Shown here: positions 43,701-53,566 of the stretch, piece after piece | Layout: the number at the start of each line of letters is the position of its first letter | How positions within the stretch are numbered: position 1 is the first letter of the stretch | Assembly: GCA_023091735.1 (NCBI GenBank) | Contig: JALKBU010000065.1 | Span: 33,300-97,299 of the forward strand | Length of the DNA stretch: 64,000 nucleotides | Source of the DNA: Trichomonas tenax | Lineage: Eukaryota > Parabasalia > Trichomonadida > Trichomonadidae | Direction of reading: 5' to 3' | Made by a program: the position numbers and the translations under genes | Notes under the pieces: model-generated | The model's input: the letters and a program-made list of their open reading frames with translations, nothing else | What the model was told of the DNA's origin: nothing | Databases searched by the model: none

Positions 43701-46700
43701 TGCTAAAGAATCCTTCAGGAGTTTGATGACTTCATCAATCAAATTAAAGTTTTCGCCACCGTAAGTTAAGAAGAATGCAGCAAGAATTGCATTTCCAAAG
43801 TTTTGCATCGAAGAATTACTTTCTCGTGAAGACAAAATCATCCACCTATCATTCAATCTCGAAAGTTTATCAACGAGTTCATCCATTCCTTGACGCTTCT
43901 CCTTGAGAGTGTTATAATCAGAATTCTTCTCGCTATAATTTAATTTGTTCGCTAACAACTCTTCCTCTTCGATTTTGATTTCGTGAAGGATCTCGAAAAT
44001 CGAATCTTTTTCGATTTTATAGTTTTCAATAACTTGATTCAACATCTGCTTCTTCGCAGTTGTTTCTTCTTCCGACTTCTGAAGATCCGATGTTGCATGG
44101 CAGGCTTTGCACATTTCAAGTGCGTAATCTGTAAGTTGCTCAACAAATGGAGATAATCCTGTTAATTCTTCGTAATTTTGGTGAACTAATTTTTCTGCAC
44201 TTTCTGCATTATTCGATAGTTTGATGATTGAAACACGTTTTTGAAGAGTTAGCTTAATATTTGCATCTGTTGCAAGTTGGCGACCATAAGGTTCAAACTT
44301 CGGCTGATCACCGCAGAAGAAACAAAGCAATTCGAAAAGTCTGACGAAGAATCTGTTTGTGAAGAAAGAATTCAGGTTTTGTTGTGCATTCGATAACTTG
44401 TTAAGCGCAAGAGATGCATTTCTCTGTGTATCCATGGCCAAGTTCTTTGCTTCACTCAATGTTTTATCTAGTTCTTCAATTTCCTTTTTCTTTTTCTCTT
44501 CTTCATCTTTAATTCCATTCAAACGCTTGCGAACTGATTGTTTCTTCTCTTTGAGCTTTGATTCCTTGTCTTCGAATTCATCATCTTTATTCTCAGAGCA
44601 TCCTTCAAGTTCTTTAATTTCCTTTTCGAGTTGTGCAACTTGGTTTTCGATTGTCATAACAAAATTAATTGATTCGTGTGCAAGATGATGAAGATGATTG
44701 CTTTCGAAGTTTACCATGCGATAAATATACTTGAAATTCTTCATGAAATCGAAGAATCTTGTCATTGGTGTTATCCTTGACACCAACTTGTAAATCCTCG
44801 ATAATAATGTTCCAAGTTGTCCAGTTGTATCTTGAACGTATTCCTTGAGACCTGGTGACTTGAGAAGATCTTCTGCTAATAATAATAAAAACTCAATTCC
44901 ATTTCTTCCCATATAAACAGTCGGGAATACATTGAGTGAGTCGCAATTGTAGTCATTAGGGACACTGAAAACGAAGTGAAGTTTATCATGAATTTCCCAT
45001 GCAACCTTTCTGCTGCACTCTATGTTAGAAATGTGAGAAGATGTGAATTCCATGTATCTTGATAAGAAGTTCATATATTTCTCGTATCCGAGAAGTTCAT
45101 ATGAATTGTGATGGAAAACAATATTGTTGACATGTCCGCGAGTTTCATTATCAAGTTGAGAGTAAGGAACGAAAACGACTGCTTCCTTTGATTTGAGAAC
45201 TGAATTCCTAACGACATTTGCAAATGCTTCTTTGGATTTTTCTGGATCATTTGGATCAAACTCCATGTAAAACATTTCACGAGCAGCTGCAAGGAATCTT
45301 GAAAGAGTTCTGCGTCCAACTCCATCCTTTCCTTTGAGAATAACGGAGCTTCCTGGAAGGAATGTTCCACGATAAAGCAAAACATAATCTTTGATAACTG
45401 GTCTGTATAAAACAGTGTCTGCCGCAATGTCAGCTGGTGTTGTTTGCATTCCTAACACATACTCGAGTTCTTCTCTATAAAGTTCGATTGGATTTCCGTT
45501 GTATGTTATTGTTGTTAGAGAATCCTTTGCATGCTCTGGGAAAACATTTTTAGTTCCATTCATGATTGGCATAAACATCCCTACAACATGCGGTTCTGTG
45601 ACGATTGAACGGAAACATGTGTTGAAGGTCTTCAACTCTTCAAAGTCCATGCAATGAGTCAGTAAGAACCTAAAGTCTCCGAGTAAGATTTGTGCTGGTT
45701 CAAGAGCATCTGAACTCAAAGCTTTCGCCTTTTGAATTGATACAGAAATGCAATCGAGAATACGCGTGAAGTGGAATCTGTGAGGGAAGTTTCGAATCAA
45801 GTTCATTGCTGTCTGCGGGAATTCTTGATCGACACCGAGATGAGATGCAACTGTGTTGACAACGAAATCGATTGTGTAAATGGACAAAAGAGAGAAACTC
45901 ATGACAATAAATCTGGAAATGAATCTTGCAGGGAAACCTCTGTATGTCTTTGCTGTAACAATGATGATTGCATTCTGAAGGAATCTATTCTTTGTTGTTG
46001 CAAGAGATCTGATATATTCCATCACGCAAACATTAGAAGAATTAAGATTATCGAAAATTAAAGCCAATCTTGGAATCTCAAGAACAGGAACTCCAGCAAC
46101 TCTAAACATTTCAAGCGTCTTCTCGATATATTGTGTGATGGTGCTTCCTGTGCTGTTGCTATTGACTGGAATAGTAAGTGGCATTATTTCTGGATGAAGT
46201 CTGAAGTATGATTCAATAAACATTGATTTGCCGCTCAAAGCTGGTCCAGTAATCATTATTGGAATTTGGTAATGCATGAGCAAATCAAACTCGAATATAT
46301 ATGGAATATACTCAGGAAGAACTACAACAATATTGTCAGGAAGATTCATGTGATCTTTATCGATTTCACGTTTCTCGAAAACTTTTCCAACATTGGTGAA
46401 ATTATGAGGAATAAACTTTGTATTCTTAAGGATCATTGAGCGAAGTGATGGCTTTGGAAATGCATCCCAATAAGCTTTTGGAACATCAAATGCAGCCCAG
46501 TCAAGAGGAACTTGAAGTTGATATTTGTCAACTAACCATGAATTTAATGCAGAAGCAACTTCGTAAGTCATCAAAGGAGCATAAATTAAAAACATTGAAT
46601 GAATAAGAACATTTCTAACTTCTTCAACATTATCACTGTTAAATGATGGCTTGTCGATGTACTTGAATGCCAAAGTTAAAGCATATTCAGGGAGAATGTC

Positions 46701-49700
46701 AACAATCCATGATTGGAATGTTGGATCGATATCAGCAGACAATAAAAGAATCTTCTGAATGATTGGATTGAGCAGAGCATAGAACTCATCTCTCATGTGC
46801 TTGAGGCCTTCTGGTGGGCAGTTGTTATACTTCTTAGTGCGCTCAAAGATTGGAACTGGATCATGACGAATTGTCTGAATATCATGAAGCGGAAGGAATT
46901 TAGATGTTTGAACAATCTGTGGATTAATTGATTCAACAGAATCTGTTTCAATTACAATTCTAACGATATTGGATGAAAATGTTTCGTAGTTATTGAATGT
47001 TAAGACATCTTGTGGCTTAGAGCATAGAAGACCTGCAAGATAAATTGAGAATTCATTGGTAATTGGACCATTGAATTTGATGATGTATTGAGTATTTGAA
47101 GACTCACGAATTTCTTTAAGAATTGGAGCGATTATTCCATCATGATAAACATGTCCATCTTTAAAATACTCGTAGTGGCCAAATGTTTCATCAATTGTAC
47201 TTGCTGCGTGATAAATTTCAAACATTTTAAGTGGTAATTCACCTTCTGTTTGATTGATTGCTTCAACGGCAGCATTGATAACTGTTGACTTTCCACTGTT
47301 TGATGATCCGTAGACAAATGTGCACTTCGATGAATATAATAGCTTGATAAAATCGAATGTCTTTTCATAGAGATATTTATCGTTCTTAGAAACGTGTTCA
47401 ATAATTGCATCGACTCTTCTTTCTATTGGACTTCCTAATCTGTTTGGAAGATAGATGTGGAACATGTTGAATTCGTTCGTTGGATAGAAGCAATCATAAA
47501 TGATATGTTCGAGCATAAGAACCGAATTATCTTCAACAAAAGGCTTGAAGTGATGGAAAGAGGCCCATGATAGAACGAAATCTTCATTTTCACTGCTCTT
47601 TGCAACTTCGGCATATTCCTTAGAAATGTTGATGATAGCAAGGCAATTGCTAACCATTCCTTTTGTTGGGAATTGGTCGAAAATCGATAATAGACGTCTA
47701 GTTGCTGTAACGAGTTTGTCAGCAAGCAATTCGCTGTTTCTAAATCCAATGCTTGCAAGTTGAATCATTGATATTGTCTTTGCATCAATGTTGTTGATAA
47801 CAATTGGTGCGAATTCGTGTCTTATTGTATCAGGAACTTTCATTTCTGTTGGACCAGTTGCAAATAGAATGAATTGATCAGAGAGTCGAACTTTGTAATT
47901 TGCAATATCATATGTAATTGGAAGATCTGACTTCGATTTATAATCTCTGTAGATATCAATCATCATTGCAAGCGTTGACTGTGAATAACGGTGCATATCT
48001 GGGAAAACAATCCATGACTTGCACTGAATGGCACCAACGATATTTCTCAAAACAGAAACAGACGATGGATCGTTGTAAGCAGGGCAAAATGCAATGTGTT
48101 TGCCGAATAGAGCAGCAATAGTGGAAATATGATGTTTCTTACCACTTCCTGATGGTCCAAGGAGAATTCCAGCATTATTTGATGTAATCGCGCTGCAAAT
48201 ATTTTCGATCGCAGTTAACATGGATTCGCAAATAAGAAGTGGTGGACATTCACCCCAGAATTCATATCCATATGAGAAGTTCTTTGATCCAAACCAGACT
48301 TCAACTTGATTTGTGGCAGATCTGTATCTCAATCGAAGTCTGTTTTCCCAGAAATTGCGACGTTCAAAACCGGATGGATATTCAATGATTTTGTCGATGA
48401 TGTATAACTGATAATTAATAAAAGTGATTGCTGTAGATATCTTTGTGAACAAACTTTCATTCTTCTTGTCATACAAACATTGAGTATACTTTCGAATATT
48501 GTCTTTCAACTTCGCTCTGTAATCAGTGAATGTTCTTACGTTATTTTCGAAGTTGTCGAAGCATTCTTCGATTTCACGTGTGAACTGGCACAATGTAATT
48601 ATAACCATTGAATATGTCGAAATGTTGGCAAACCAAAGGCCATCTTTGACATTCTTATATTTGTACAATGCATCTTGGAGAGAGTTTGAAACACTCTGTG
48701 TCATTTGTTCGATAATCTGATCACCCCAAGATTCAATTCCTCCACCGCAATTAATCGGCTTCATTAAAAGCAGCTGATCGCCACTGGTTCCTTGCATTCC
48801 ATATATCTTGATACGCGGGAATGACTGCTCAGCGCTCTTCATAACATCATTGTCCGGAGCATCAAGTGAATGTGTTTGGAATTTCTGAATATGCATAAAC
48901 ATTTTTGAGAAAATCGTGTTAAATTGCTCAAAATCTGTTGTTGTGAACAAACGCATAACTTCATTGTTGCCGAGGAAGAAGAGGCGTGGGAAGATGTAAC
49001 GCTTGTGATCGATAAACTTGAGAACACCTTTCATAATGGTGATCAAAAATTCATTGTTTTCACGCAACATTTCATGAATTGATGGGAATTCACAAATGTG
49101 GAATAATGTGAGATTCTCTGATGCATGACGAACAAGTGACATCCATCTTCTTCTGACACCAATGAACTGTGAGGAAAGTGATTGCAATGGAGCTGCATTA
49201 TCCTTCTTTGAGAAGAAAACATTCAAAACAATCCAGTTTTCTTGGAACGCTTTCCATGCGATTAACACATTCGAAAATGTATCAAGTGTTGCTCCAAGTG
49301 AGAGAACTTGTTGTTTGAGGCCTTGAACGTATTGACCAGAAAGCATTTGTTGAACTGTGTTCTTGCCTCCTTCGATTTCTTTCAAGATATCCTTTATATC
49401 ACCAATCATTAACGTATCATCGGTTTTTGTCTGTGTTTCATCGAGTGGCATCTTGACTTCTTTCCAATGCTGCAACAATAACTTGAATTCCTGGTCGAGT
49501 TGGTTCTCTCCTTGTGCCGTGGCTGTGATTTCTTCGATTTTCGCTGTTTGGGATAAAATTCCTTGCTGCATAAGTTCATCGATCTTTATCTGCTGGAAAT
49601 ATCCCTTTGCATGGCCGCACATTTCGAACAAAATGTTCCAATGGTTGTAGTTCATCTTGTTGTTGGCGAGTGTCTCGAGAACTTCAAGGTATGGAACTAT

Positions 49701-52379
49701 TGTGTCAATCTTCTCGGAAAGATCGTCAACCAAATGAAGCGGAAGTGAATTCTTGAGATTCATGATAATATCGTTCAAATCTATAACTTTCTTGTTGAAG
49801 TCCATAATATTGATGGAATTGAATGGAACAGTTGTGATGATTGAATCTATCTCGCGCCACTTGGCAACTGCATCATAAGCAATAAGCAACTGCTTGATTT
49901 CTTCTCTGACTTTGTAGAAATCCGATAAGTCTGCAAGACTAACTTTCATGATTGTCTGAGATTTGTTCAACATTACGATTTCAGTTTCTAGTGAGTTGAT
50001 TTCATTAAGAAGTTCTGTAGCTTTGTTGACATCTTCTGGGAGAAGAACATCTTTGATATCTGATGGAGACTTATGAAGGCGTTCGTCGAAATCCATGATT
50101 TTCGCTTGAGCGGTTTTAAGCTTATTCAATAATTGTAATGTGTAAGCATTTCTAAGTTGATCTGCAACAGAGTTTGCATTTGTTTGATCATATACGAATT
50201 GCTTAAGCTGTGTTCCAAGTGGAGAGCGCTGTGTACCGCGAGCAGTGTGGAATTCAAGAGTGTCAAGCAAATGGCTGAGTTCATCGACAAATGTTGTTTC
50301 CATGTGAAGATACTTGCTTAAGTTTTCCATCAAATCATTGAATTCACAGTTCTCAACATATTGCATCAAAGATTCTGGTTCTTTCTTAAGGCGCTTCGAG
50401 CAGAATCTGAAAATCGATCCGATGTGTTCGATTTTGTTCTGAAACAAAACTTTCAAGCAATCTTTGATGGCTTGCATTGATCTTGCAGGAATTGGAGTTA
50501 AGCACTGTCTTAAGTTCTTTGAGTTGATATAAATCGAGCCCTGAACTGTGCATGTTGTGAACTCGCTAATGCGGACATCTTCTTGACGGAATTTCTCAAT
50601 ATCATCACGAATAACACGAAAATTAACAATTAATTCTTCAGCAGGATTGTAATTGATTTGTGCAGCCTTTCTATCATAATCACTCGCGAATTTCATCAAA
50701 TCGAAGTTAATACTTTCTCCTCCGCGAACTTGAATGTATGACTCTGGAGACCATTCTTTACCACGAACGAAAATATCGTAGAAGTTTTCAAATCCTTTGG
50801 AGTGCTCATTTGATGAGATGTATGATTCCTTAACAGAGTCGAGAATGTGACGCTTGATTGATGCGAATTCTTTGTTGCAATCTGTGAATTGTTTGAATGT
50901 TGGTGCCTTATCGAAATAATTTTGAATATTTCCGTATTTCTTCATAAGATGAGGTCTAAACTTGCTCGATCCAATAATTCTCGGAAGACCATCTAAAATG
51001 AGCATTGATTGATCTAAAGCTTGTGTAACAATACCAAGCAGTTCATTTAATGATGGTGTGAAGATAACTTTTCCATTTGAATCATATGAAACTTCAACTT
51101 GGAAAATTGATGAAAGTGATTGAAGAACAGAACTCTCAGCTTGTCTCCAGCACTTAAGACACAGCTGGTGTAAATTTTCAAGAATGAAATAGTCAGCAAT
51201 ACGAATGAAATCACAAAAATCGAATGTTTCTTGTTGAACTTCCATATTTCTTTCAGCTTTAACGATTTTAATTTTTCGTGCAACTTCTGTTAAATAACCA
51301 AGATCAGGGAACATCTTTTGGCTCTTACCAACATCATAGATCTTAACATTGACACGTTCTGGATCAATGATATCAGCCAATAAATCTAATATTGCTCCCA
51401 TTACTTCTTGAAGATAATCGCGATATTCTTTGTTTAATTTTTCTTTGTTAAATGCAAGTGTATTTTTGAACTCTGTGATGGTGAATTTCTTCTGTGGAAT
51501 GAAAGAAAGTAAATAGTTATTTAAAATCTCTGAGCATGATATATTGACGACTTCGCGTAATGTTGTGAAGAAGCTGGGTTTCGAGAAAAGATTTTTCGTA
51601 ACAATTTTGTTTCTAATCGCAGTAAATCTGCAAAATTGAACATATTTCTTCCAGATTTGGAAATTCTTCCAGTACTTGTAATAGTGGAAGAAACGAAGCT
51701 TCCGAATCGAATCAAACGCTGCTCTTTCAAGAGACCAAACGTCTAAAGGAACAATATCTGTGTTTCCTGCTTCGTTAACATGTGTGACTCCACTTGCTGA
51801 CATTGTGAAATATTCTGGAGTAATTTCTGCGTGCGGCACTTTAGTTAAGTCGTACGGGTTGAAATTTTCGTCTGATCTTGGTCTTGTGAAGATTAAATAA
51901 ATAAAATGATGCCCACCGCCGTCTTTGTGCTTAGAAAAGTATGAAATAGGATCCTCACGGAATCCAAGTGACATTCTTTCTTCATTTGTAGATTCTTCTT
52001 GTAATTTTTGTGTAGTAACTGCTAAACTCGGTAATGGTTTGCGTTTTTGATTTGGTGTTAACAAAGAAACGTATTCAATTGGCTTTTCAAAGTATTTATG
52101 ACCAGTAACAGGTCTCACTGTCACTGCTTTTGATTTCGATCTTTGTTGTTGGCGGCTATTTCTTATTGCACGTAGTCCTGGAGTGTTATTCACATATATG
52201 GTATCGGTATGTTCTGGATTGAGATCTTTTAAGTCATAATTTTTGATTGTTTCATCTAATATTTGGCCTTTGAAAAGAGATCCCTCTTGAACAGTATCAA
52301 TGGCTGTTTTTGGACGATTCGAGGACACAGGACGCACTGTCGGAGTACCGAGAGGAGTGTCCTCTGGAATAAAACACAT
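40800..52379 (-). CDS. dynein heavy chain with altered AAA1 motifs
   Basis: A continuous 3859-residue dynein heavy chain, shorter than the usual 4000-4600. The order is a tail, a linker ending near 1370 (YGYEFWGECPPLLICES, equivalent to YGYEYLGNSPRLVITP), then AAA modules. P-loops are AAA1 GPSGSGKKH at 1408, AAA2 GSSNSGKST at 1691, AAA3 GPALSGKSM at 2045 and AAA4 GKDGVGRRT at 2350. The coiled-coil stalk is at about 2580-2660 and 2760-2845, around a microtubule-binding tip. An AAA5-like module (near 2960-3060) and a C-terminal region with the INGVCAVIHLP end follow. In AAA1 the P-loop threonine is lysine, and the Walker B CFDEFNR reads VFPDMHR. AAA3 Walker B is FDNLN. In motor dyneins AAA1 hydrolysis drives movement, so this chain may be a non-motor or regulatory paralogue. 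The frame is fully open, so it is under selection. It could be an axonemal or a cytoplasmic isoform. Confidence 0.9.
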   Translation of the reverse strand: MCFIPEDTPLGTPTVRPVSSNRPKTAIDTVQEGSLFKGQILDETIKNYDLKDLNPEHTDTIYVNNTPGLRAIRNSRQQQRSKSKAVTVRPVTGHKYFEKPIEYVSLLTPNQKRKPLPSLAVTTQKLQEESTNEERMSLGFREDPISYFSKHKDGGGHHFIYLIFTRPRSDENFNPYDLTKVPHAEITPEYFTMSASGVTHVNEAGNTDIVPLDVWSLERAAFDSIRKLRFFHYYKYWKNFQIWKKYVQFCRFTAIRNKIVTKNLFSKPSFFTTLREVVNISCSEILNNYLLSFIPQKKFTITEFKNTLAFNKEKLNKEYRDYLQEVMGAILDLLADIIDPERVNVKIYDVGKSQKMFPDLGYLTEVARKIKIVKAERNMEVQQETFDFCDFIRIADYFILENLHQLCLKCWRQAESSVLQSLSSIFQVEVSYDSNGKVIFTPSLNELLGIVTQALDQSMLILDGLPRIIGSSKFRPHLMKKYGNIQNYFDKAPTFKQFTDCNKEFASIKRHILDSVKESYISSNEHSKGFENFYDIFVRGKEWSPESYIQVRGGESINFDLMKFASDYDRKAAQINYNPAEELIVNFRVIRDDIEKFRQEDVRISEFTTCTVQGSIYINSKNLRQCLTPIPARSMQAIKDCLKVLFQNKIEHIGSIFRFCSKRLKKEPESLMQYVENCEFNDLMENLSKYLHMETTFVDELSHLLDTLEFHTARGTQRSPLGTQLKQFVYDQTNANSVADQLRNAYTLQLLNKLKTAQAKIMDFDERLHKSPSDIKDVLLPEDVNKATELLNEINSLETEIVMLNKSQTIMKVSLADLSDFYKVREEIKQLLIAYDAVAKWREIDSIITTVPFNSINIMDFNKKVIDLNDIIMNLKNSLPLHLVDDLSEKIDTIVPYLEVLETLANNKMNYNHWNILFEMCGHAKGYFQQIKIDELMQQGILSQTAKIEEITATAQGENQLDQEFKLLLQHWKEVKMPLDETQTKTDDTLMIGDIKDILKEIEGGKNTVQQMLSGQYVQGLKQQVLSLGATLDTFSNVLIAWKAFQENWIVLNVFFSKKDNAAPLQSLSSQFIGVRRRWMSLVRHASENLTLFHICEFPSIHEMLRENNEFLITIMKGVLKFIDHKRYIFPRLFFLGNNEVMRLFTTTDFEQFNTIFSKMFMHIQKFQTHSLDAPDNDVMKSAEQSFPRIKIYGMQGTSGDQLLLMKPINCGGGIESWGDQIIEQMTQSVSNSLQDALYKYKNVKDGLWFANISTYSMVIITLCQFTREIEECFDNFENNVRTFTDYRAKLKDNIRKYTQCLYDKKNESLFTKISTAITFINYQLYIIDKIIEYPSGFERRNFWENRLRLRYRSATNQVEVWFGSKNFSYGYEFWGECPPLLICESMLTAIENICSAITSNNAGILLGPSGSGKKHHISTIAALFGKHIAFCPAYNDPSSVSVLRNIVGAIQCKSWIVFPDMHRYSQSTLAMMIDIYRDYKSKSDLPITYDIANYKVRLSDQFILFATGPTEMKVPDTIRHEFAPIVINNIDAKTISMIQLASIGFRNSELLADKLVTATRRLLSIFDQFPTKGMVSNCLAIINISKEYAEVAKSSENEDFVLSWASFHHFKPFVEDNSVLMLEHIIYDCFYPTNEFNMFHIYLPNRLGSPIERRVDAIIEHVSKNDKYLYEKTFDFIKLLYSSKCTFVYGSSNSGKSTVINAAVEAINQTEGELPLKMFEIYHAASTIDETFGHYEYFKDGHVYHDGIIAPILKEIRESSNTQYIIKFNGPITNEFSIYLAGLLCSKPQDVLTFNNYETFSSNIVRIVIETDSVESINPQIVQTSKFLPLHDIQTIRHDPVPIFERTKKYNNCPPEGLKHMRDEFYALLNPIIQKILLLSADIDPTFQSWIVDILPEYALTLAFKYIDKPSFNSDNVEEVRNVLIHSMFLIYAPLMTYEVASALNSWLVDKYQLQVPLDWAAFDVPKAYWDAFPKPSLRSMILKNTKFIPHNFTNVGKVFEKREIDKDHMNLPDNIVVVLPEYIPYIFEFDLLMHYQIPIMITGPALSGKSMFIESYFRLHPEIMPLTIPVNSNSTGSTITQYIEKTLEMFRVAGVPVLEIPRLALIFDNLNSSNVCVMEYIRSLATTKNRFLQNAIIIVTAKTYRGFPARFISRFIVMSFSLLSIYTIDFVVNTVASHLGVDQEFPQTAMNLIRNFPHRFHFTRILDCISVSIQKAKALSSDALEPAQILLGDFRFLLTHCMDFEELKTFNTCFRSIVTEPHVVGMFMPIMNGTKNVFPEHAKDSLTTITYNGNPIELYREELEYVLGMQTTPADIAADTVLYRPVIKDYVLLYRGTFLPGSSVILKGKDGVGRRTLSRFLAAAREMFYMEFDPNDPEKSKEAFANVVRNSVLKSKEAVVFVPYSQLDNETRGHVNNIVFHHNSYELLGYEKYMNFLSRYMEFTSSHISNIECSRKVAWEIHDKLHFVFSVPNDYNCDSLNVFPTVYMGRNGIEFLLLLAEDLLKSPGLKEYVQDTTGQLGTLLSRIYKLVSRITPMTRFFDFMKNFKYIYRMVNFESNHLHHLAHESINFVMTIENQVAQLEKEIKELEGCSENKDDEFEDKESKLKEKKQSVRKRLNGIKDEEEKKKKEIEELDKTLSEAKNLAMDTQRNASLALNKLSNAQQNLNSFFTNRFFVRLFELLCFFCGDQPKFEPYGRQLATDANIKLTLQKRVSIIKLSNNAESAEKLVHQNYEELTGLSPFVEQLTDYALEMCKACHATSDLQKSEEETTAKKQMLNQVIENYKIEKDSIFEILHEIKIEEEELLANKLNYSEKNSDYNTLKEKRQGMDELVDKLSRLNDRWMILSSRESNSSMQNFGNAILAAFFLTYGGENFNLIDEVIKLLKDSLATTSNIHPYEIIGLIMGTLDNERDIKISDLNISLRYTLFPRLAFHSSRTPLISDFDGYIYRCVLRTIPKPERIIISMETSNIMDRFNEAAEKGHTLIIIDVKKLNTSLQYFLRMARSIDGKTTIDVGQRKVKIHENFKMMLFTPLPMSEIPSNLKCLVNPIDFVKFSNGFPRDVIERMFTHRYNPKELLTVADPFSVKVSKMLEINTTEKELLEVINDIRDNQKNDINYVLVEDNDTFNSLLHLKKVFLGLISEEKDFEELSDRKKVILHPFEAPVDIAESIWLALSRFLPRISNLYKFSLNEYIDLINEIIANTTEMEKIAPMIVSAIQKKFFHAMTIRDSIFFMLIAAFFNNCRHGFTHENDLQTIVQHLQAEYDGKIQMFGSDSGRCTFDQMKFVNILGFYNLATKLIMDNFDPHFIDSLPLDEIPLDKPIVVVKHTERTLKVYLDCEEELQEFTFGVESDALATMKNAIVRARIHGCRIIVYYDFPSPAIAEFINDNIDAITTTPPHEKFQLIISCSTSEYIPASTMTRAWMIQTREPICVVQTMKQIKDAVCDNQESFQLYYAISTLLSIQAVRASLKPCGLIDAQFINEELTRRLLDRLKHDKLTVLAARKIAESVISNSFAYPDDASKVIAHIKKFINPDITDEIFTFTRSQISSISPWIIPKDPKLYDETISRLPIIPSVDVLGVDRTLWTVLESYSMSRWLAEPFKLLSRGSNADSTAKISSILVTIPSYIEIPIPLPASPAAVMARKEAKIYNDTIKAIKTSVQEPTPELHNYIANDICPPEWTKTARINTTVRVAAFFRALMARREFIEICIKTQNLPRRIETNSCSDPRALVSAVCASIATNFSEPTAVFELDRDPESPLSIDGISIVGWGFDPRTKTLSVPTKVTKPSTRLFTLNLRAQVSSPEMKIIPLLLTIGPNFQDNFVGNVAIRGDISDEDITINGVCAVIHLPAALED

Positions 52380-52443
52380 TCAACAAAAATCTTTGAAAAA
52401 AAAACGTTCATTCTTAGAATCAAATTTATATCGTGATTGAGCG

Positions 52444-52518
52444 ATGGCTCCGTCAAATCTTGCTTTAAATCCCTCTAAATTCGAAGATGAGCAAGTTCAA
52501 CATATGAAACTATCATAA
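52444..52518 (+). CDS. 24-codon mini-ORF, possible gene-start relic
   Basis: An ATG in good surroundings is followed by MAPSNLALNPSKFEDEQVQH, four more codons and TAA. The composition looks like a protein N-terminus, but there is nothing after it. It could be the front of a gene cut off by rearrangement, or chance. It lies just upstream of the dynein start, on the opposite strand. Confidence 0.2.
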   Translation: MAPSNLALNPSKFEDEQVQHMKLS

Positions 52519-52858
52519 AATCAAAACTCTTTTTGATTAGTATAATAAAGAAGTCAAATATGTTCAAGTGATATGTTTTAATTCTTATCGTCTGTCTATT
52601 TTGTAGTTCATCCTATGCTATTTCGAAAAATTTGTGAATGTTGCAATATCACATGATAAATATTAAATTTAAAAAGCACCACTATGATATTAAATAATAG
52701 ATTTGCGACTGAATTCTAACCCCAGATTATTTTGACAACATGCTTTCTTGATGAAAATAGCGTTTCGATAGCAATTGCAGTCTACAGACAAAGTTTCGCC
52801 AATTAATCAGACGATAAAATAAAAAAGGAACTCTACGATAAAATTGCTAATTTTTGTT
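52519..52858. other. intergenic, nothing recognised
   Basis: Flank of the transposon insertion; no coding or structural signal seen. Confidence 0.45.
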
Positions 52859-52867
52859 TACAAATAC
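52859..52867 (+). repeat. target-site duplication, left copy
   Basis: TACAAATAC, identical to 53522-53530, directly abutting the first base of the left inverted repeat. Confidence 0.9.
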
Positions 52868-53521
52868 GGGAAAAATTTTCCTTCTGTGGTGTAGTCCCGC
52901 GACCTTCATAACTTTTTATCTGATCAATATTTTTTCGATTTGAAAGTACTTTCATGTGCATATTGATAGTTGTCTATCCAGTGGTATAAGTGGCACAGTC
53001 TATATATCTATCAAATCATTGATTGCATTTCAAATTGTCTAAAAATATACGATTTCCAGCATAAATGTATGCGCTACTATGCAGCGCTGAGGAAAGATGG
53101 CGTCTCAGCGCATAATTTTTTTTTCATTGCTAAATCTAAGATTCTAAAATTTTACATTATTTCAGCTGCAAATCCAAATCCCATCAAATTCAATAACTTT
53201 CATGTGTATAATCGCCCTCAAATCAATTAATGAATTAGTTGCATTTTTAATTTTAAGCGTATAAGAGGCACTTGAATCAATAATACACATAAAAATATCA
53301 TATGCTGCATAGTAGCGCATACATTTATGCTGGAAATCGTATATTTTTGGACGATTTGAAATGCAATCAATGATTTGATAGATATATAGACTGTGCCACT
53401 TACACCACTGGATAGACAACTATCAATATGTACATGAAAGTACTTTCAAATCGAAAAAATATTGATCAGATAAAAAGTTATGAAGGTCGCGGGACTACAC
53501 CGTAGAAGGAAAAATGTTGCC
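52868..53521. mobile_element. non-autonomous foldback DNA transposon (Mutator-like features)
   Basis: A 654-base element made of two 218-base terminal inverted repeats, 52868-53085 and 53304-53521, around a 218-base spacer. The arms match without gaps at 209 of 218 positions (about 96%); mismatches cluster at the outer ends. The element is flanked by a perfect 9-base direct repeat, TACAAATAC, at 52859-52867 and 53522-53530. Nine-base duplications with long inverted repeats are characteristic of Mutator-like elements, which are known from Trichomonas. There is no transposase, so it would need one in trans. The two mirror open frames that start MSIQWYKWHS and MSIQWCKWHS are just the arms translated. 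The element sits 36 bases from the start of the response-regulator gene and so lies in its promoter. Confidence 0.92.
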
Positions 53522-53530
53522 TACAAATAC
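53522..53530 (+). repeat. target-site duplication, right copy
   Basis: TACAAATAC, identical to 52859-52867, directly abutting the last base of the right inverted repeat. Confidence 0.9.
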
Positions 53531-53566
53531 AGGCGGTTTTTTATATAGAAATTTTTTTTCTATCAA

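Noticed and set aside
52970..53419. Two similar proteins starting MSIQWYKWHS and MSIQWCKWHS
   Set aside because: They are the two inverted arms of the foldback transposon read in opposite directions, not paralogous genes.
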